From: Rhodovastum atsumiense
Lineage (GTDB): Bacteria; Pseudomonadota; Alphaproteobacteria; Acetobacterales; Acetobacteraceae
Reading direction: 5' to 3'
Assembly: GCF_937425535.1 (NCBI RefSeq)
Contig: NZ_OW485601.1
Span: 3,951,501 to 4,015,500, forward strand
Length of the DNA stretch: 64,000 bases
The position numbers were made by a program, and so were the translations under genes. A model generated the notes under the pieces. It saw nothing but the letters and a program-made list of their open reading frames with translations, searched no databases and was not told where the DNA came from. Below, piece after piece: positions 39,701 through 48,081 of the stretch; within the stretch, counting starts at the first letter, position 1; every line of letters starts with the position of its first letter.

Positions 39701-40443
39701 CGGCCAACGTGGTGGCCGGGCTGTCCGCGCTGAAGGCCGATACCAAGCTGAACGCGATCACGCTGACGGATGCCGGCCGGCCCTCGCTGGCGCTGACCAG
39801 CGCGGCCTACAGCGCCGGCAGCGCGGTGCTGGCGAAGATCACCAGCAGCTACGACCTGGTGGTGACCGGCGCCTCGGTGACGAACGCGGCGGCGCTGCAG
39901 GCCAACGCGAAGGTGACATCCTTCACCCTCAGCGACACGGCGGCAAACGTGAAGGCGGCGCTGCCTGCCCTGAATGCCGATACCAAGCTGACACAAATGA
40001 CCATCGTCGGCACGGCCGGGGCCGACACGCTGGACCTGACCAATTCCAGGGTGGCCGCGACCATCAATCTCGGCAACAACACGGCCCTGGTCAGCGCGGG
40101 GCTGGGTTCACCAAGCCTGACCTTCGCCACTCCCGGCGACAGCATCAGATTGGGCAGTGCCGCCGAGGTGATCAACTACACGCTGGCCTCGAACGGGGGC
40201 ATTGAAACGATCGCGAATTTCCAGTTCGGGGTGGACCAGTTGGTGCTCAACCTCAACGGCGCCAGCGCCAGCGTGCTCAGGACCGCCGACACGCTGGTCA
40301 ACGGCCAGCACGCGGTGACGATCTACGGCGGCACCTCGCCGACCGCCGGCGTCGTGCTGACCGGCCTCGACAGCAGCATGACGGCAAGCATCCTCAGGTC
40401 CGGGCACACCAGCATCGCCAACGGATACGTCACGATCACCTGA
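36721..40443 (+). CDS. Calpain-type (C2) cysteine protease with 80-residue beta-repeats, likely secreted
   Basis: The protein has 1,240 residues from the GTG at 36721. After an N-terminal helical region comes a calpain-like catalytic domain (about 220-480) with the complete triad: Cys245 (GRLGDCYLLSS), His426 (SHAMSVYGY) and Asn444 (IRNPWGS). Residues from about 500 to 1095 are seven full and one partial 80-residue repeats (pattern ALQANAKVTSFTVSDTAANV...TLTD...AGSAVLAKITSxYTLxVTGATV). The C-terminus (GGIETIANFQFGVDQLVLNL...TSIANGYVTIT) resembles the uncleaved signals of type I-secreted proteins. There is no N-terminal signal peptide. No type I exporter lies nearby, so the secretion route is inference. 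Bacterial calpain homologues lack the calcium-binding EF-hands and their targets are unknown. Confidence 0.85.
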   Translation: MTFQTEERSIPVNPTAGVSDDPSWGWQDGFSAAGLPAGLTAATAVQATGGGAAVSSLAGAPATSSTLTTSGGSIAYTSASWIVSLGDPVIKADMTTASADGVVTEVEMARLFTDLVTALASSHTTLSSSQFADLRTIAANLNVGESASSYVSYLTNALVLGNAANAKWTGGGTTATTLGNLAVGSTADQLSRLTGKWFLGTDLPSSTVSVSGTSFTVTYSVVQKPLYGSGGPSVNDINQGRLGDCYLLSSLAEVACRNPSIINDMITDNGNGTYGVRFFANGVAQYVTVANTLAGGGTVFNRGTALWGSLVEQAFAQFQASGITTGNSAYNYGNSFSSIGNGGFVANALEAITGATSITNYYAGNGSWEKDVLNGSLNWQNSTYNLSSASVLSAIAAALANGNDVILSSYTDAYDSSGRQTLVASHAMSVYGYNSSTQMLQIRNPWGSVSYGQTWNTTFEVSLSTLLAAGDVITIDNVGGGAGPSNVVTNALVSAAAGLQANAQVASFTIADTAANVVAGLSALAGDTKLSAITLTDATTPSLTLTNAAYAAGSAVLAKITSGFTLTVTGATVAGAAALQANAKVTSFTVSDTAARVVAGLSALAADAKLGAITLTDASRPSLTLTGAAYTAGSAALARISSTYTLVVTGATVISAAALQANAKVTSFTVSDTAANVVAGLSALGADTKLGTITLTDASRPSLTLTSAAFAAGSAALARISSTYTLAVTGATVAGAAALQANAKVTSFTVGDTAANVVAGLSALKADTKLGAITLTDAGQPSLTLTSAAYTAGSAVIAKITGSYTLAVTGATVGTATALQGNAKVTSFTVGDTAANVVTGLSALASDAKLSAITLTDAGRPSLTLTSAAFTAGSAVLAKITSSYNLTVTGATVGTAAALQGNAKVTSFTIGDTAANVVAGLSALGADAKLGTITLTDAGRPSLTLTSAAYSAGSAVLAKITSSYTLAVTGVAVANATTLQGNAKVTSFAIGDTAANVVAGLSALKADTKLNAITLTDAGRPSLALTSAAYSAGSAVLAKITSSYDLVVTGASVTNAAALQANAKVTSFTLSDTAANVKAALPALNADTKLTQMTIVGTAGADTLDLTNSRVAATINLGNNTALVSAGLGSPSLTFATPGDSIRLGSAAEVINYTLASNGGIETIANFQFGVDQLVLNLNGASASVLRTADTLVNGQHAVTIYGGTSPTAGVVLTGLDSSMTASILRSGHTSIANGYVTIT
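38221..40002 (+). repeat. 240-bp tandem repeat, seven full units and one partial
   Basis: Units begin at 38221, 38461, 38701, 38941, 39181, 39421, 39661 and 39901, exactly 240 bp apart, each opening just after a CTGCAG. The eighth diverges after about 100 bp. DNA similarity between central units is high, indicating recent expansion or homogenisation. Confidence 0.9.
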
Positions 40444-40451
40444 CCCCGCCA

Positions 40452-40481
40452 CGCGGGAGGGGGCGTGTGCTCCCTCCCGTG
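40452..40481. terminator. Terminator-like hairpin between convergent genes
   Basis: CGGGAGGG (40454-40461) pairs with CCCTCCCG (40472-40479) around a 10-base loop. It lies between the calpain-like gene and the convergent OmpA-like gene and could serve both. Confidence 0.55.
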
Positions 40482-40506
40482 CAGGCGGTCCCGTCAGGAC
40501 GGAGGA

Positions 40507-41673
40507 TTATTTCAGCACGATTTCCACCCGGCGGTTCTGCGGCTCGCGCACGCCCGGCGCGGTCGGCACCAGCGGGCGGCTGAAGCCGAAGCCCTGGACC
40601 GCGATCGCCTGGCGCGGCACGCCGTTGCGCACCAGTTCGGCGGCGACGTTCTCGGCCCGGCGCAGCGACAGGGCCTGGTTGTACTGCGCGGTGCCGGTGT
40701 GGTCGGCATGGCCCGCGACCTCGATGCGGGTGTATTGCACGCGCGTCGAGTTCTGCGCTGCCTCGGCGATGATCTGGCGGGCGCGGTCGGTGAGGTCGGC
40801 GCGGTTCCAGTCGAAGAAGACCAGGTAGGTGCGCGACGGCGCCGGCGTCGGGGCCGCGACCGGCGCGGGCACGGGCGGGGGCGGCGGCGGCGCGGCGCCG
40901 AAGCGATAGCGCAGGCCGACGCTGAAGGTGTAGTTGTAGTTCTCGGCCGTGCCGACCACGAGCGGGCGGTTGATGGCGAGGCCGCCACCCAGCGCGGGGC
41001 CGGAATAGGACGCGCCGTAGTTGCGATGGCCGGTCAGCCCGAGGAAGCGGAAATCGGCCACCAGCGCGAGCCCCGGCACCTGCCGGATCGGGAAGTCGGC
41101 GCCCAGGATCGCCTGGTAGGCGAAGCTGCTCTGCGTGTTGTTGGTGGAAAGCCCGGCGTTCAGGCCGAGCAGCGGCGAGGGGTTGGCGTTATTGGCGTTC
41201 CAGACCGACCAGATATTGCCGATGCCCCCGCCGAGATACGGATAGATCCAGTCCTGGCCGATGTCGAAGTCCCACAGCACGTTCACCATGACGCCGTATT
41301 TCTGTTCGTTGCCGTTGCCGGTGAAGTTCGTGGTGCGGTAGACGCTGTCACGCAGGCCGGAGCCGCTGAAGGCGTTGTAGAGGTAGTCGCCTTCCAGTTC
41401 GACGCGCGGGCCGCCGAAGTCGGTCAGGCGGCCGAAGCCCCAGCCGACCGCGGCGCGGGCCGAAGCGCCGGTGGACATGCCGATATGGCCATCCAGGCGC
41501 TGGCCGCTGAGCGGAATGGCCACGCCGGGGCCGACCGTGACCGACTTGATCGTCTGGTCGGACATCACGTTCACGCCGCCCAGGGCCGAGATATAGAGCC
41601 CTTCGGCGGGTTGTGCCTGTGCCGCAACGGGGATTGCCAGCGAGCTCGCAAGCAGCGCCGCACGGATCTTCAT
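40507..41673 (-). CDS. OmpA-family outer-membrane protein
   Basis: The 388-residue precursor has a signal peptide (MKIRAALLASSLAIPVAAQAQ), an eight-stranded-type barrel region (about 25-260: GLYISALGGVN, VELEGDYLYNAF, WIYPYLGGGIGNIW, LALVADFRFLGL, YTFSVGLRYRFG), a proline-rich hinge (PPPPPPVPAP) and a C-terminal OmpA peptidoglycan-binding domain with FFDWNRADLT, EVAGHADHTGTAQYN, LSLRRAENVAAELV and REPQNRRVEIVLK; the conserved Asp and Arg that bind diaminopimelate are present. The ATG at 41673 is chosen because AGGAG lies nine bases before it and abuts an earlier ATG at 41682. The upstream AraC gene's stop overlaps that earlier ATG. Confidence 0.92.
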   Translation of the reverse strand: MKIRAALLASSLAIPVAAQAQPAEGLYISALGGVNVMSDQTIKSVTVGPGVAIPLSGQRLDGHIGMSTGASARAAVGWGFGRLTDFGGPRVELEGDYLYNAFSGSGLRDSVYRTTNFTGNGNEQKYGVMVNVLWDFDIGQDWIYPYLGGGIGNIWSVWNANNANPSPLLGLNAGLSTNNTQSSFAYQAILGADFPIRQVPGLALVADFRFLGLTGHRNYGASYSGPALGGGLAINRPLVVGTAENYNYTFSVGLRYRFGAAPPPPPPVPAPVAAPTPAPSRTYLVFFDWNRADLTDRARQIIAEAAQNSTRVQYTRIEVAGHADHTGTAQYNQALSLRRAENVAAELVRNGVPRQAIAVQGFGFSRPLVPTAPGVREPQNRRVEIVLK

Positions 41674-41678
41674 TGTTT

Positions 41679-42836
41679 TCATCTCCTGCGGAGGGGGGAA
41701 GCCGCCAGCGGTGCGGGCGGCGGTGACAGTCGGGTTCCAAGGGCGTTGCCCTTGGTGGGGGGCCAGGGGGCAAGGCCCCCTGGTGGGCTTGGGTCGCGAA
41801 GCGAACCAAGGCTGCGAAGCGGGCCGATGGGCAACGTCCCGGTCGATGCCGGGTTTGTCCGGAGCGGGACGGAGCAGCGACTGCCCGCCCCGAACAGGGC
41901 CAGGATGCCCTCGGCCTCGGCGTCGTCGCCGGAACGCTTCAAGGTCACCGAGGGGCTTTCGCCGAACAGCGTCTTGTAGAGCACGGCGAAGCGTCCGAGT
42001 TCGGAAAACCCGTGTGCCAGCGCCATGCCGGTGACGTTGTGCCGGTCCGGATCGGCCCGCGCGAGGGCGTGGCGCACCAGGGCCATGCGCCGGCGCAGCA
42101 CGTACTGGGTCGGGCCCATGCCGGTGAAGGCGTGGCAGCAGGCGCGCAGGGTGCGTCCGGCGACCCCGGTCGCGGCGGCCAGGTCGGTCGCGGTCAGCGT
42201 GCCGTGCGCGGCGGTGAGGATGATCGCTTCCAGCCGGTCCATGAGGGCCTTGCGGCGGATGCGCGAAAGCGGCGGTGGCGCGGGTGCGGTCAGGCAGGCC
42301 TGCAGCGCCGCGAGCAGGGGCGCTTCGGGCAGGTGGGGCCGGGTGCCGCCGGCCTCATCCGGGCCGGACGGGACCAGCCTTGCGTGCAGCCCGGCGAGGG
42401 CGGCGAGGGCGGCGGGCGGCGGGGTGAACGGCACGACGTCGCGCGGTGCCGCGCGTTCGGTGGCGGCGAGGATGGCGCTGACCGGGCAGGACGGGGCGGG
42501 GGCGAGCGTGATCGCCGCCCAGCCGCCCGGGCCGGGCATGCGCAGGGTGAAGTGGCTGGCGCGGCCGCAGGCGAGAAGGGTGCCGGGCGGCTGCATCGTG
42601 CCATCCACCTGCGCCGGCGCGCCGGAATCGATGCGGAATGCGAGGTGGAAGTGATCGTCCGGCAGATCGATGCGGGTGATGTGGCCCAGATCGGTCCAAC
42701 CGTACAGCAGCTTCATCCGCCGGCCGACGAGGCTGCTGACCGCGGCGGAGAGGCTGGCCGCCAGCGTCGCCCCGACGGGGGGGAACCCAGGCGACGCGTC
42801 TGGCACGGCAGGCTGCGAGGCCGCGGACCCAAGCAT
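41679..42836 (-). CDS. AraC-family transcriptional regulator with repeat-derived C-terminal extension
   Basis: The 385-residue product has an N-terminal AraC-type ligand region (LLYGWTDLGHITRIDLPD; HFTLRMPGPGGW) and two C-terminal helix-turn-helix units (about 215-315: LTATDLAAATGVAGRTL; ALAHGFSELGRFAVLYKTLFG), the arrangement of the AraC_binding_2/HTH_18 regulators. A normal protein of this type would end soon after SPSVTLKRSG. Here about 70 further low-complexity residues are read, the part from about 330 through a palindrome cluster in the DNA (41737-41812), until a stop that overlaps the next gene's first ATG by two bases. The extension looks accidental rather than functional. AGAGGGG precedes the ATG at 42836. 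Target genes are unknown; the OmpA gene follows directly. Confidence 0.85.
   Translation of the reverse strand: MLGSAASQPAVPDASPGFPPVGATLAASLSAAVSSLVGRRMKLLYGWTDLGHITRIDLPDDHFHLAFRIDSGAPAQVDGTMQPPGTLLACGRASHFTLRMPGPGGWAAITLAPAPSCPVSAILAATERAAPRDVVPFTPPPAALAALAGLHARLVPSGPDEAGGTRPHLPEAPLLAALQACLTAPAPPPLSRIRRKALMDRLEAIILTAAHGTLTATDLAAATGVAGRTLRACCHAFTGMGPTQYVLRRRMALVRHALARADPDRHNVTGMALAHGFSELGRFAVLYKTLFGESPSVTLKRSGDDAEAEGILALFGAGSRCSVPLRTNPASTGTLPIGPLRSLGSLRDPSPPGGLAPWPPTKGNALGTRLSPPPAPLAASPLRRR
41737..41812. repeat. Palindrome cluster, dispersed element copy 2, within the AraC reading frame
   Basis: CCAAGGGC-GTT-GCCCTTGG (41737-41755) and CCAGGGGG...CCCCCTGG (41763-41783) are followed by a TTCGC-type tail (GGTCGCGAAGCGAACC near 41790-41807). 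Same family as the clusters at 23816 and 55894. Confidence 0.65.
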
Positions 42837-43225
42837 GCTGTTCGCCCCTCTTTCCTTGTTTCAGGCGCGGCAACGTCATGTAACGATTCGGTGTTTGGGT
42901 TTTCTGGAACGGAATGAAGAAAATCGATATTTTCAGGTCATTTTGATCAACCGCAGGAACTCTACTGAAATCCTTGTGAAGACCAGGAGAACAACCGATG
43001 GTGTTATGAGTCTGACTTTCTGAAACCAAATAATACGTGCGCGATATTGTAGCGATACTGTTGGTTGTCTGGCAATTGGCCGGGGGGATCTTTGCGGGCA
43101 CGAGTGGCATTTCCGCCATAGCAGGTTGCTCCGCGGCATCGCCCGACGATGACGTACCCCTGTATTGCGGCTGCTCCATGCCTGGGGCGTGATGAATCCC
43201 GGTCCGGAAACAGGGAAGGGAGTCG
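42837..43225. other. Intergenic region between the AraC gene and a DUF3616 gene
   Basis: A 389-bp divergent gap, AT-rich in its first half. I found no strong hairpin, repeat pair or protein-like short frame. Promoters for both neighbours must lie here. Confidence 0.4.
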
Positions 43226-44281
43226 ATGCGTGCGCTGATTGCATGGCTTTGCCTGCTGCTGGCGGTGCCGGTCGGCACGCCGGCGCGGGCCGAGTTCCGC
43301 CAGCATCCCGGCCTGTGCGCGGCCTCGGTGGCGCTGGCCTGGCCGGAGGACGGATTCGCGGGGATCCTGGTCGCCAGCGCGACGGAGGGCCGGCTGCGGC
43401 TGCTTGCCCCGGCGGGCGGCGCGGCGCCGCGCCTGCTGGGCGACGACCTGGGCGCCTTCCTGCGCCAGGGCCGGCGCGGGCAGGAGGCCGGGCTGCGGGC
43501 GGGGGCCTGGCTGGGCGGGCGGATCTACTGGATCGGCCGGGCCGGCGCGGCCAGGCGTGGCGGCAAGGGGGGACAGCAGGCCACGCCGGACCTGCTCTTT
43601 GCCACGACGGTGCGGCGCAACGGCGACGGGGCGGTGGTGCTGGCGCCGCTCGGCCTGCCGCTGGAACTGCAGCCGGCCCTGGCACGGGCGAGGCTGGGGG
43701 AGGACGACGGCGAGCCGGACACCACCGAGGCGGAGCTGCAGGGGCTGGTCGTCGCCGGGTTGGTGGCAGGGCCGGGCGGGGCCTCGCTGCTGCTGGTGCT
43801 GCGCCAGCCGCAGCATGAGGGGCGGGCGGCGCTGCTGCCCTTCGTGAACCCCGTCGCGGTGGTCGAGCAGGGGGCGGAGCCGGTGTTCGGCGAGCCGTTG
43901 CCGCTCGACCTGGGCGGGATGGAGATCCGCGCCATTGTCCATGCGCCGGCGCGCGGCGAGTACGTCATCCTCGCCGGCGCCGATCCCGCCGCGCCGCGTG
44001 GCGAGGCCGAGGCGACGGGGCGGCGGCGCTCCGGCCTGTTCCGCTGGTCGGGACGGCCGCAGGAACGGCCGGTGCCGCTGGCCGGGACGGCGCCGGCGCT
44101 GGCGGGACTGCACGACCTGCCCGGCGGCTTCGTCCCGGCGGCGCTGGTCGTGCATCCTTCCGGCCGGCAGGCGCTGCTGCTGGGCGACGACACCGAGCGG
44201 GAGATGCGGCCCGGCCTGCGCTGCCGGCAACTGCCGCCGGCGCGACGGCACCTGCGCAGCGTCGTGCTCGACCTGCCGTAA
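43226..44281 (+). CDS. DUF3616-family exported protein (copy 1)
   Basis: The 351-residue precursor has a Sec signal (MRALIAWLCLLLAVPVGTPARA). The body contains CAASVALAWPEDGFAGILVA, DDLGAFL, AGAWLGGRIYWIGRAG and a C-terminal LLLGDDTEREMRPGLRC, matching DUF3616, whose members are predicted periplasmic beta-propeller-like proteins with no known activity. Some hallmark residues kept in the copy at 48408 (NDEDNRLRIY, WIGSHGRN) are changed here (SATEGRLRLL, WIGRAGAA), so this copy has diverged more. The paralogue lies 5 kb away, with a chemoreceptor and a histidine kinase between. A weak GGGAAGGGAG stretch precedes the ATG. Confidence 0.82.
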   Translation: MRALIAWLCLLLAVPVGTPARAEFRQHPGLCAASVALAWPEDGFAGILVASATEGRLRLLAPAGGAAPRLLGDDLGAFLRQGRRGQEAGLRAGAWLGGRIYWIGRAGAARRGGKGGQQATPDLLFATTVRRNGDGAVVLAPLGLPLELQPALARARLGEDDGEPDTTEAELQGLVVAGLVAGPGGASLLLVLRQPQHEGRAALLPFVNPVAVVEQGAEPVFGEPLPLDLGGMEIRAIVHAPARGEYVILAGADPAAPRGEAEATGRRRSGLFRWSGRPQERPVPLAGTAPALAGLHDLPGGFVPAALVVHPSGRQALLLGDDTEREMRPGLRCRQLPPARRHLRSVVLDLP

Positions 44282-44294
44282 GGGCTGCCGGGAA

Positions 44295-45791
44295 TCAGGC
44301 CGCCAGTTCCTCCGACATGCCCTGGACCTTGCGGGTGAAGGCGTCGGCGGTCCTGGTCGCCTGGGCGATCTCTTCCATGTTGCGGCTGATGCCGCCGACC
44401 GCGTCGGCGGCGGAATGCATGCTGGACGAAATGTCCTTCACCACCGCGTTCTGCTGTTCGGCCGCCCCGGCGATGGCGGCCGAGATGTCGTGGAGGCGGG
44501 CGATGATGCGGCTGATGGTGTCGATCGCCGCCACCGCGTCGCCGGTGACGCGCTGCACCTGGGCGATCTGGCCGGCGATCTCCTCGGTCGCCTTCGCGGT
44601 CTGCGCCGCCAGCGTCTTCACCTCGCCCGCCACCACGGCGAAGCCGCGGCCGGCTTCTCCGGCGCGGGCGGCCTCGATGGTGGCGTTCAGCGCCAGCAGG
44701 TTGGTCTGGCCGGCGATCTCGCTGATCAGCCGCACCACTTCCCCGATGCGGTCGGCCGCCTCGGAGAGATGCGAGACGATGGAACTGGTGCGCGCCGCTT
44801 CCTCCACCGCCTGGGAGGAGACGCGGGAAGCCTCGGTGGTCTGGCGACTGATCTCCGCCACCGAGGACACCAGTTCCTCCGCCCCCGCCGCGACCGCCTC
44901 CACGCTTGCCGTCGTCTCCATCGAGGCGCTCGCCGCCCCGGCCGCCTGGTCGGTGGCGGTGGAAATGGCACGGGTGATTTCCCCAAGCCCCATGCTGACG
45001 TCCTGGCTCAGCCGGGCGCGGCGGAGGCGGTCCTCGACCTGGGCAGTGATGTCGGTCGCGTATTTCACCACCTTGAAGGGACGGCCGTCCGGATCGGGGA
45101 TCGGCGTGCAGGTGGCATGGATCCAGACCTCCCGGCCGCCCTTGCCGATGCGGCGGAACTCGCCGGCCTGGTGTTCGCCCCGGCGCAGCCTGTCCCAGAA
45201 CTGCCGGTACGCCTCGCCCGCGCGGTCCTCCGCGGCGACGAACAGGCTGTGGTGGCGGCCCCGGATCTCGTCGAGCGTGTAGCCCAGGGCGGCGAGGAAG
45301 TTCCGGTTGGCGGTGAGCACCCCGCCGTCGAGGTCGAACTCGATCACCGCCTGGGTCTGGCCAATGGCGTTGATCTGGCCTTCGTGATCGGCGTTCAGCA
45401 GCTTCGCCGCGGTGATGTCGGTGGCGATCTTCATGATCTTGCAGGGACGGCCGTCGCCCCGCAGGACCGGATTATAGGAGGCCTGCAGCCAGATCTCGCG
45501 CCCGCCCTTGGCGAGCCGCTTGAACTCGCCGGCCTGGTACTCGCCGCGATTGAGCGCCTCCCAGAACCGCCGGTACTCGCCGCTGTCGCGGTGTCCGGCG
45601 GGAACGAACAGGCTGTGGTGGCGTCCCTGCAGCTCGGCCAGCGTGTAGCCGAGCACGGCAAGGAAGCGGTCATTGGCCGAGAGGATCGTGCCGTCCAGGG
45701 CGAACTCGATCATGGCCTGGGAGCGATCGAGGGCGCGCAGCTTCGCCCGGTCGTCCTGCGCACGGCGCGGGCGATACCATTCAGTGAGCAT
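44295..45791 (-). CDS. Soluble PAS-PAS chemotaxis signalling protein (BdlA-like)
   Basis: The 498-residue product has no membrane segment or signal peptide. Two PAS/PAC domains (about 18-135 and 140-255; both with [16 protein letters not shown]) precede a methyl-accepting signalling domain (about 300-490) with the hairpin [21 protein letters not shown]. This is the layout of cytosolic receptors such as BdlA, which bind haem or flavin and couple redox or oxygen state to motility and biofilm dispersal; the cofactor here is unknown. The Trp-Phe pattern [11 protein letters not shown] / [11 protein letters not shown] is shared by both PAS units, showing internal duplication. It is convergent with the DUF3616 gene upstream and divergent from the HWE kinase at 46123. 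Confidence 0.92.
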   Translation of the reverse strand: MLTEWYRPRRAQDDRAKLRALDRSQAMIEFALDGTILSANDRFLAVLGYTLAELQGRHHSLFVPAGHRDSGEYRRFWEALNRGEYQAGEFKRLAKGGREIWLQASYNPVLRGDGRPCKIMKIATDITAAKLLNADHEGQINAIGQTQAVIEFDLDGGVLTANRNFLAALGYTLDEIRGRHHSLFVAAEDRAGEAYRQFWDRLRRGEHQAGEFRRIGKGGREVWIHATCTPIPDPDGRPFKVVKYATDITAQVEDRLRRARLSQDVSMGLGEITRAISTATDQAAGAASASMETTASVEAVAAGAEELVSSVAEISRQTTEASRVSSQAVEEAARTSSIVSHLSEAADRIGEVVRLISEIAGQTNLLALNATIEAARAGEAGRGFAVVAGEVKTLAAQTAKATEEIAGQIAQVQRVTGDAVAAIDTISRIIARLHDISAAIAGAAEQQNAVVKDISSSMHSAADAVGGISRNMEEIAQATRTADAFTRKVQGMSEELAA

Positions 45792-45989
45792 CGGAGCCTC
45801 GGTTGGGGATTTTTTAACGATCGGACAGGTCGTTTCTGATGTGTAATCGTCGCGCCGGATGTCTTAAGAAGTCGTTACCGACCATTTTCATCCGGAACCT
45901 GGCGGGAGGTCCCCGAAGCCTGTCGCCGCGGCGGGCGGACGGGCGCATGAACCGGGATTCCCCGCCCCGGCGCGGGCCGCACATCAGAT

Positions 45990-46034
45990 ACTAAAGCATC
46001 CGATAATAAAGCGTCCGAGACTAAAGCATGGATC
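45990..46034. promoter_or_regulatory. Three 15-bp direct repeats upstream of the HWE kinase
   Basis: ACTAAAGCATCCGAT, AATAAAGCGTCCGAG and ACTAAAGCATGGATC follow each other with no spacing at 45990, 46005 and 46020. They lie about 90 bp upstream of the kinase ATG at 46123 in a 331-bp divergent gap. Tandem iterons of this size are typical activator-binding arrays; the binder is unknown. Confidence 0.45.
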
Positions 46035-46122
46035 GTGCTTGCCAGATAGTCTTATACATTATAAAGTAAATACTGCGTTGAAATCATTTCGCGTTTTGCA
46101 AATATTCATGACGGGGGAAATC

Positions 46123-48081
46123 ATGCGGCCGATACCCCGGACTGGTTTGCGGTTCGGGATTGGCGGCGCACCGGAGCGCGCAAAAGCCAGGATCCTGCAG
46201 GCGGCCTCATGGCTTTCCGCGGCATGGCCGCATTTCACGCTGCGGCGGCGGGTCGCGCTGATCGTCTTCGCGACCTCGGCGCCGTTGCTGCTGTTCAACC
46301 TGGTCGGTGCCGTGCAGTTGTTCGAGCGCAACCGCGCAGAGGCCAGGCAGCAGGCGCTCTACATCGCCCGCACGGTCGCGTCGGTGGTGGAAAACGACCT
46401 GCGCGGGCGGCTGGGCGTGCTGGAGGTGCTGGGCACGATGGAATTCCTGCGTGCCGGGAATTTCGACCGGTTCCGCGAAGTGGCCATCCGGCTTGTGCGC
46501 GAGCGGTTCACCGCCCAGGACGACATCTTCGTCATCCGCGCCGATGGCCAGCAACTGGTCAACACCGCCGTGCCGGCGGGCAAGCCCCTGCCGATGACCC
46601 GGAACACGGCCTTCCTGACTGCGGTGCTGCAATCGGGCCGGCCACGGATTTCCGACCTGATCATCGGCACCGTTTCCCGCAAGGCGATCTTCAATGTCGG
46701 CATTCCGGTCCGCACCGCCGGCGGCGACGAGCTGATGCTCGCGATGAGCCAGCAGGTGGCGTCCTTCGATGCGAGCCTGCGCCGGTATCGTCCCAACGAG
46801 CGCTGGGCCTTGTCGGTGCTCGACGGCAACGCCGTGTGGATCTCGCGCGTGCCGGCCCTGGAGGGGCTGGTCGGACGGGCGGCGCCCCAGCCTTTGCCAA
46901 GGGAGATCCAGCAGCAGCAGGAGGGGATTTTCGAGGCCGACATGGCGGACGGGACCCCGGGCTACGTTGCCTTCGCGCATCTCGGCGAACCTGCCTGGAT
47001 CGTCACCGCGGCGGTGCCGCGGCGCGATGTCATCCTGCCCGCGCTCTGGGCGGCGGCGGTGGATGTCACCTGGACCCTGGCCTTCCTCGTGCTGGGGCTG
47101 GTGCTCGCCACCGCGGTCTCGCACAGCATCACCGCGCCGCTGATGCGCCTGCGCCGCTTCGCCACCGCCCCCGAGCGCATCATCCGGGATCCATCGGTGA
47201 CCGTGACCGGGTTGCCGGAAACCGATGAGGTGGCGAAGGCCCTGTTCCTCGAGACGCGGCAGCGCATAGAGGACCAGCGCCTGCTGCTGCAAAGCGAGCG
47301 GCGGCTGCAACTGGTCATCCGCGAACTCAATCACCGCGCCAAGAACGCGCTCACCACGGTGCAGGCCCTGGCCTACCAGACGGCGCGGTCCGGCTTCGGC
47401 GAGGAGACGCGGCGCTTCGTCGCGCTGTTCTCCGACCGGCTCGGATCGCTCGCCGCCGCCCATGACCTGTTGACGGCCCATGCCTGGGACGCGATCGGCA
47501 TCGAGAAGGTGGTCAGTGCCGGCCTCGCGCCGTGGATGGGCGGCGGGGCGGGCGGACGGATCATCCTCACCGAGGCCGCATTGCCGGTGATCGCGCCGCG
47601 GCAGGCGCAGGCCCTGATGCTGGCCTTTCACGAACTCGCCACCAATGCCACCAAATACGGCGCCCTCTCGGTGCCCGAGGGGAGCGTGGAGGTGCGGGCG
47701 CATGTCGAAGGCGCCCAGGCCTCGGTCGAGTGGATCGAGCGCGGCGGCCCGCCGGTCCCCGGCCCGCCGACGCGCAAGGGTTTCGGCACCCATCTCATGG
47801 AAAAGCTGGTTCGTCGTGACCTCGGCGATGATGCCGCCGTGACCAGGCGCTTCGAGCCGTCGGGACTGGTGGCGTGCTTCCGGTTCACCCCCGTCGTCGA
47901 CTCCAGTGTCGTCGAGCCCAGCAACGGAGAGTCCCATGGCGACCAGGCTGCGCTGCCTCGTGGTGGAAGACGAGGCGATGATCGCGGACATGCTCGAGGA
48001 ATTCCTGAACGAGATCGGCCACGAAGTCGTTGCCTCGGCTGCGACCTTCCCAAGTGCGGTGATCCTTGCACGCGAGAGTGA
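46123..48081 (+). CDS. HWE-type membrane sensor histidine kinase
   Basis: The 652-residue product has a membrane segment (about 45-68 from this start), a periplasmic sensor region of dCache-like type, a second membrane segment near 300-330 and a HAMP-like linker. The cytoplasmic part has the HWE/HisKA_2 phosphoacceptor box RELNHRAKNALTTVQALA and an HATPase domain with FHELATNATKYGAL and a C-terminal GFGTHLMEKLV. The ATG at 46123 follows GGGGGA; an upstream TTG at 46039 is less likely. The frame does not stop after the expected end (near FRFTP) but runs on about 50 codons into the downstream response-regulator gene, overlapping it by 146 bp with an arginine-rich tail of no recognisable fold. 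Confidence 0.9.
   Translation: MRPIPRTGLRFGIGGAPERAKARILQAASWLSAAWPHFTLRRRVALIVFATSAPLLLFNLVGAVQLFERNRAEARQQALYIARTVASVVENDLRGRLGVLEVLGTMEFLRAGNFDRFREVAIRLVRERFTAQDDIFVIRADGQQLVNTAVPAGKPLPMTRNTAFLTAVLQSGRPRISDLIIGTVSRKAIFNVGIPVRTAGGDELMLAMSQQVASFDASLRRYRPNERWALSVLDGNAVWISRVPALEGLVGRAAPQPLPREIQQQQEGIFEADMADGTPGYVAFAHLGEPAWIVTAAVPRRDVILPALWAAAVDVTWTLAFLVLGLVLATAVSHSITAPLMRLRRFATAPERIIRDPSVTVTGLPETDEVAKALFLETRQRIEDQRLLLQSERRLQLVIRELNHRAKNALTTVQALAYQTARSGFGEETRRFVALFSDRLGSLAAAHDLLTAHAWDAIGIEKVVSAGLAPWMGGGAGGRIILTEAALPVIAPRQAQALMLAFHELATNATKYGALSVPEGSVEVRAHVEGAQASVEWIERGGPPVPGPPTRKGFGTHLMEKLVRRDLGDDAAVTRRFEPSGLVACFRFTPVVDSSVVEPSNGESHGDQAALPRGGRRGDDRGHARGIPERDRPRSRCLGCDLPKCGDPCTRE

Noticed and set aside
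38221-40002. CRISPR array or rRNA-like repeat block
   Set aside because: Units are 240 bp, contiguous and coding for protein repeats.
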